From Mesostigma viride (taxonomy: Eukaryota; Streptophyta; Mesostigmatophyceae; Mesostigmatales; Mesostigmataceae): a stretch of 64,000 nucleotides of DNA. The notes beneath the pieces were generated by a model. That model was given only the letters and a program-made list of their open reading frames with translations, was not told where the DNA came from and made no database searches. Where the stretch lies: contig RPFO01000310.1 of NCBI GenBank assembly GCA_009746045.1, positions 2,313,642 through 2,377,641 on the forward strand, in the 5' to 3' direction. Below, one piece after another: positions 24,801 through 30,800 of this stretch (position 1 is the first letter of the stretch; each line of letters starts with the position of its first letter). The position numbers and the translations under genes were made by a program.

Positions 24801-27800
24801 GATGGACCAGCAGGCGCAGGTGCGGCACTGATAATCTTGTTTTCTGGTAGAGATGGATAGTCCCATGAGTTAGTCTGATTTGTTTTTTATTAGGCGTGGG
24901 GCGCACAGCCAGCGTGACATGGACCAGTAGTTTCAGGTACCAGTTGGCTTTGCTGCAACCACTAACCTTTTTTCCATGGCATGATTTTTCATCCTTAGCC
25001 ACCCCCTTTCTACACACCTCCCCGTTACCCCCCACGCCCTTGCTCTTCTCCACCTCCCCGCACCCACCCCCTGTCCACATGTTGCCTGCCGCTCACGCTC
25101 CTCCTACCCACCCTATCATGCCTCCCTCACCTCACGCACACACGTTCCTGCCTCCCTCACATCACGGATAGATATGATAGGCATCCACATCTACGCCATA
25201 ATAGAACACATCCGACAACATTCCTTGTATGACTATTTTCCTCTTTTCCCACCCCTGTACATGTTTCTTTCCCTCTGTGCCTTTTGGTTTACCTCCTCTT
25301 TTGTCTATCCTCCTTTCTCTTACTCGGTTAGTCTTGTTTAATTATTCCACTGGTAGTATTATTTTCTTTATTGTCTTACTTTGTTTTCTTATTCGTCCTT
25401 CCTCATCAACTCAATCATTCCCACAAACCATGCCTGGCCTCCCTCATGCACCCCAATCCTCACAAAAATATCCGTCGAACCGCCTGACATGCACGCCCTG
25501 GCCCAGTCCCTGGAGAACCGGCTCTTCTCCGTACGCTCCCAAGCAGCCGTTGGCGGCGCTGCGGTGACGGCCGACGAGGCCGCCCAGGCACAGCTGCGCA
25601 GCCGGCTCGAGCGGGGGCCAGGCGACCCCACCCGGCCCGGGAGCGGCCGACCCGGGAGCAGCACCGGGAGGGGCCAGGGGGGGGGCCTTGGGGGCGGGGC
25701 GACCTGGGACCCTGTGCTGCGGCGGGGTGGGCGGAGGGGCCTCGCAAATGGGGCGGGCACGTGGACAGGGGAGGAGGCAGAGGAGGGAGGGGAAGGGGGC
25801 GCAGCGGTGGGGGACACTGGGGGTGGTTTTATCGGCAGCTCTCGAGCCACGACAAGAAATGCCACGGGCACAGGCGTGGTGAATCGCGCAGTGACCACGT
25901 GGGCACCGTCTGAGTGCGAGGTGGCGCTGCGGTTTCTCCAGAGGGATTTGGCGCGGTGGCGGGCGACGTGGGAGAAGGAGCAGCAGGAGGGGGAGGGGGG
26001 GGAGGGGGGCGGGAGGGAGAGGGGTGTGTGGCCCCTGGCGGGCGCGTTGGAAGCTGCAAAGGCGCATGTGGCGATGCTGGAGGTAAGTAAAGATTGTGTA
26101 ATTGACTTTTAAATTTTGACTAGTAAAACTTTTTTACAGCACATTTGTGATACGAAAATACTACTGTCATACAAGGAGGTATTTTTTTTGTAATTGATTG
26201 ATTTGGAAGAAAACCGTGATGGAGGACTGATTTGGAAGAACACCATGATGGATAACTACCGGTGGCGCTGTGAGTCTATGACACAGTCGCGGCAGCTTTT
26301 ACCTCATTTGCCCCTACGTCTAATTGCTTTGCCAGTTTAGGATGGTATAAGCATGCTGTACGCGCGGACATAGCAGGCACAGGAGTTATGCCCCCGAGCT
26401 GACGACGCCTTACTGAGAGTAGGCATGTCAACAAAGTGACGCGGCTGCAAGAGGACGCCTCCCCTCCCCTCCACCGCCCTTAGGACTGCGCTAGCTCCAC
26501 AACCGGAGTACGGATGAGGGCCTTAAAGTTAAGGCCGGTAAGTATATGGTAAGTCGCCTACGGAAGGGCTGTATGCCACAAAATTATTCTGGCACCAATA
26601 CACCCATTCCGCCCTTTCTTATATGACACCGCCGGTACCACTTAACCACTAATTAGTTGCCGCACACCTAACATTAGATAGGCACCACCGGCCCTAGCTC
26701 CTATTCCCAATTCCCATTCCGTCATTTTTACTAGGTCGTTTTTCAGGTCGGAGGGTAAAATACCCACGTTAGATAGGAAACTATCTAGCCGGCTGGCTGC
26801 CCTTCCCCTTGAGCCCCTTTGTCGTTCAAATATAATACGAGCATAAGCTCACCAAGTGCTCGTGGCACTTTGGTTGCGTGTTAACGTGCATCATTGCTCA
26901 TTTTGCACTTCATTGACATTAGGATTTTGTATTAAAATATCATTGTTTTCCTTGGCGGTGCTTAGGACACGCTGGTGGCTTGTTAGCCACCCATGCTGAT
27001 GTCGCAGGCTCGCTTCGCTGTCGTGATATGTCTCTTAACCAAAGAGGACTGATACGACACTCCTATGGTGATGTTGGTCTGCATGGGCATCCATGCAGGG
27101 CATGCTCACGTACACCGCAGTCCTCTGGCAATAAACATCTACAGTAAAATTTCTGTAGTCGTCTAACAATGAACATGTATAGTTTACTTTCTATAGTTTT
27201 CTAACCATGAATAACTCTAACCATGAGTGATATCTTTAATTATAATAATGTACCAATGTAGCCGTGAGGGTGGCCTGCCCTCTGCTGTGTGCCATGGTAG
27301 CCCGGCGTCTTGCACCCAGTGGCATGCACCAACCAGGACAGAGCACACGGATGAACACCTGCAGACTCTCCCGATGAAACTTAGAGAAGTAGGAAGCCAT
27401 GCCTGGTCTCGGATGTGCCCACGTGCACCCGCCACGCCCAGGGCATGTGCACGGACGTTTGAAGTTTTACGAAAATAACTGCACACTTTCAGTTCAAGAA
27501 AATAAAGAATATAAATCAATGAACATATCAAGCGTTGTCTTGTGTAGGATCCCCTCACATGCACCTCTGATCTCTCACCTGCACTGGCTCCACCAGGGCA
27601 TGCGCAGGGAGTTTGTCAAGGCGCGGCTGTTTGCCAGCGCGCAGCGCCACCTGCTGTACGCGCTCGATGAGCTGGCGATGGCCACCATGCGCATCCGGTT
27701 GCGGCTGCCGGGCGAGGAGGTGGGTGGAGGCATGGGCACAGCCAATCTATTTTTCTTCACCAACCTGACATGTGTTGCCTCGCTCCCAACTGCCATGTCA

Positions 27801-30800
27801 TATGGCTCTTGCTGCCAAGAAGGGAAGCTAGTGGCGCCACTTGGCATTGATTGTTCGTGTCCCAGCAGCATGCACCATCTCTGCGGCAGCCTCTGTGGCT
27901 TTCAAGGAGGAGGTCGAACGATGATTTGGGGCAAGGAATGAAGGAACTGCCTTGCGCATTTTCGTGCCATTCTCCCAAAGCCGTGATGGGCTTAGAAGGC
28001 GCCTCTAAAGCCTCCCCACAACCACTTCATCATGAAAATCGTCGATAGAGTCTGCTCCCAAAGGCGCCGTGAGGTGGCGAGGGAGGACAAAAGCCAGGTC
28101 GTGGGTGTTATGGCTGGAGAAGGGAAGAAGGTTGTTCACACCAGCATCCTAACGGGACAAAGTTCATTTTGGTGTAAAACAGCATGGTTGGCTGTTTATA
28201 ATAGTGAGCTTTCTCTTCGTGATTTGTGTGGCATTCGTGAGCTCACAGGTAAAGACTACTGCATTAACCCTGCTTTTGCCTGGGAGAAGCTGTGGGGGGG
28301 GGAGTGTGTGGTGGATTCATGGCATGGCATGGCATGGCATGGCATGGCATGGCATGGCATGGCATGGCATGGCATGGCATGGCATGGCACGGCATGGCAT
28401 GGCATGGCATGGCATGGCATGGCATGGCATGGCATGGCATGGCATGGCATGGCATGGCATGGCATGGCATGGCATGGCATGGCATGGCATGGCATGGCAT
28501 GGCATGGCATGGCATGGCATGGCATGGCATGGCATGGCATGGCGCGGCATGGCGCGGCGCGGCGCGGCGCGGCGCGGCGCGGCGTGGCGTGGCGTGGCGT
28601 GGCGTGGCGTGGCGTGGCGTGGCGTGGCGTGGCGTGGCGTGGCGTGGCGTGGCGTGGCGTGGCGTGGCGTGGCGTGGCGTGGCGTGGCGTGGCGTGGCGT
28701 GGCGTGGCGTGGCCTGGCGTGGCGTGGCCTGGCCTGGCGTGGCCTGGCGTGGCGTGGCGTGGCGTGGCGTGGCTGCAAAGCTTGTCCCTGGGCTGGTCCC
28801 AGAGCATAGATGACTGGAACCTTTTGGGTTTTCTCTGCAATTTTGGTCTCTGCGACCCTTGGGGCTGTTGAGTGTTTCAACTTCTGTACTGGCAACACTT
28901 GTTTTCCTGACAAGTGTGAATCTGCCTTCTGTTCCTGCGAGTGCACGAGCCTACAATCACTTTGACTTTCACAATCCCGATGTGGGCGACTTGTCGTGTT
29001 CACTCTGGCAAGTAGCCCTGCAGAGGGAGGAGCTTATGCATGCTTCCCTTCTGGCATCCTGTATATGGCATTTGGATATGGGACATTCTCTGATGGGGTA
29101 TCTCTGATTGTCCCCTGGCGACTGTCACTTGGTTGTACGTTGGTTGGCCACTGTCACTGCAGGTGGAGGAGTACGAGAAGAACTTCAAGGTGTGCGCGGA
29201 GGACATCCCCGCTCTCAATGTCGGCTTCAGCAGCGACAAGCTGGCCAATGAGAGCAAGCTGGAGGCGTGCAAAGGGCAGCTGCGCTACCTCAAGGCAAGA
29301 GTTTTTCCACGTATTTGACCCCCTTCTTTGATAGTACATTGGCTGGAGACGGTTATTGGGCGGATTAAGGAGGGAGTGCGCAGGTGTACCAAAATGGCCG
29401 TAGCTTCAGCCCAGTCGAAAATTGCTCTATAAGCCCATCGAGCATCGGTCTTCCCATCCTTTCCTTTACCTGGCTGCATGACAAACTACTCTCTCTGGCC
29501 CCTTTCTCCCCCATCGTCTCCTTGCCTGGACACGTGCACCTCCACGTGTCATGCGCGCAGAACCTGGCAGAGCAGCGAAAAGCAGCAATCGCTGCCGCCA
29601 CCGCCGCCGCAGAGGCCTCCGCCGCGGCCTCCCAGAGCCTGCCACCTGGCACGGTGACGGATGCCAGCTCAGCAGCCGAGGCCGCCACCGCGCTGCAAGA
29701 GTGTCCCGTGTGTCGCGACCTGCCCTCGGGGGGGGAGGTCGCGGTGCTTCCGTGCGGCCACTTCCTGTGCACGCGCTGCTGCCTGGCCATCATTGACCGC
29801 TCGGTGTCCTCCACCTGTCAACTAGCCGCGCAGCACATCAACTGCCCGACCTGCCGCGCGCGCGCCCACACGCTCAACATTTCGTACGCGACCGTGTCGG
29901 GCCGTCCGTCCGCGTTTGGCGTCCACAACGGGGGGCGGGTGCCGACATCCACGGTCGCCGAGGCCCCTGCAGGGGCCCCTGGAAAGCCGGCGGCAGGCCG
30001 GCAAGTCGGCGGCGATCGACCGGGGACGCAGCATGCGGGGAGCCAATGCGGCAGCATGGATGGGGGAGAGGGAGCCCATGCGTTGTCAGAATCAGCGTCA
30101 ACGGGAACTGGGGTTCCAGGGGCAGGTGGCAGCAGTAACGGGGGAGGTGAAGGGGGTGGCTCATGCCGGATGAAGGGTGTAGCGGGTGATGACGGGGTGA
30201 CGGATGCAAGCCATGTGGTCCTGTCGGACATCCCTGCGCTGGAGGGGAGCGAGCATGAGGGGCTGGTGGAAGAGGAGATTGAAGTGAAGGGGTCGTACGG
30301 CACAAAGGTACGCGGGGCTGGGCGCTCGAGATGGATCACGGGGCAGTGATGTGTTTGTCAGTCATCGACAATATAAATGATTATATAGTGGTCTATGTAT
30401 GATGTTTTTCCATCACGTTCCCCTTCTTTCTCCCAACTGAATGCGGTAGTGTGGCTATGCGTTTGCCGATCATCAATGGTGCAATCTTCGATCTCTGTTT
30501 GAATTGATAGCTTGTGAGCCAGTCGCGCAGCGTGACCAATCCAAATTAATTTTGCACCTGTCTAGGTTTGCCATCTTCTGCCGCACCCTTTTCCCCCAGC
30601 TAAAAACGGTCCTGCGGCGCCTACTGTGGAGCCACATCATTCCCACAACTTACCATGTATGGTACCTTTCTTCCACCTTCCGCACCCTTGTCCCCCAGCT
30701 GGAGGCGGTCGTGCGGCGGCTCCTCAAGATTCATGTAATACCCACAGCTTAAGATCGCTATCACTGTTTTCCCATCCTCTTCCCTCCATGTCCGCCCAGC

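Noticed and set aside
28032-29003. ORFs through the GGCNN array
   Set aside because: Pentamer repeat is stop-free in many frames; intronic.
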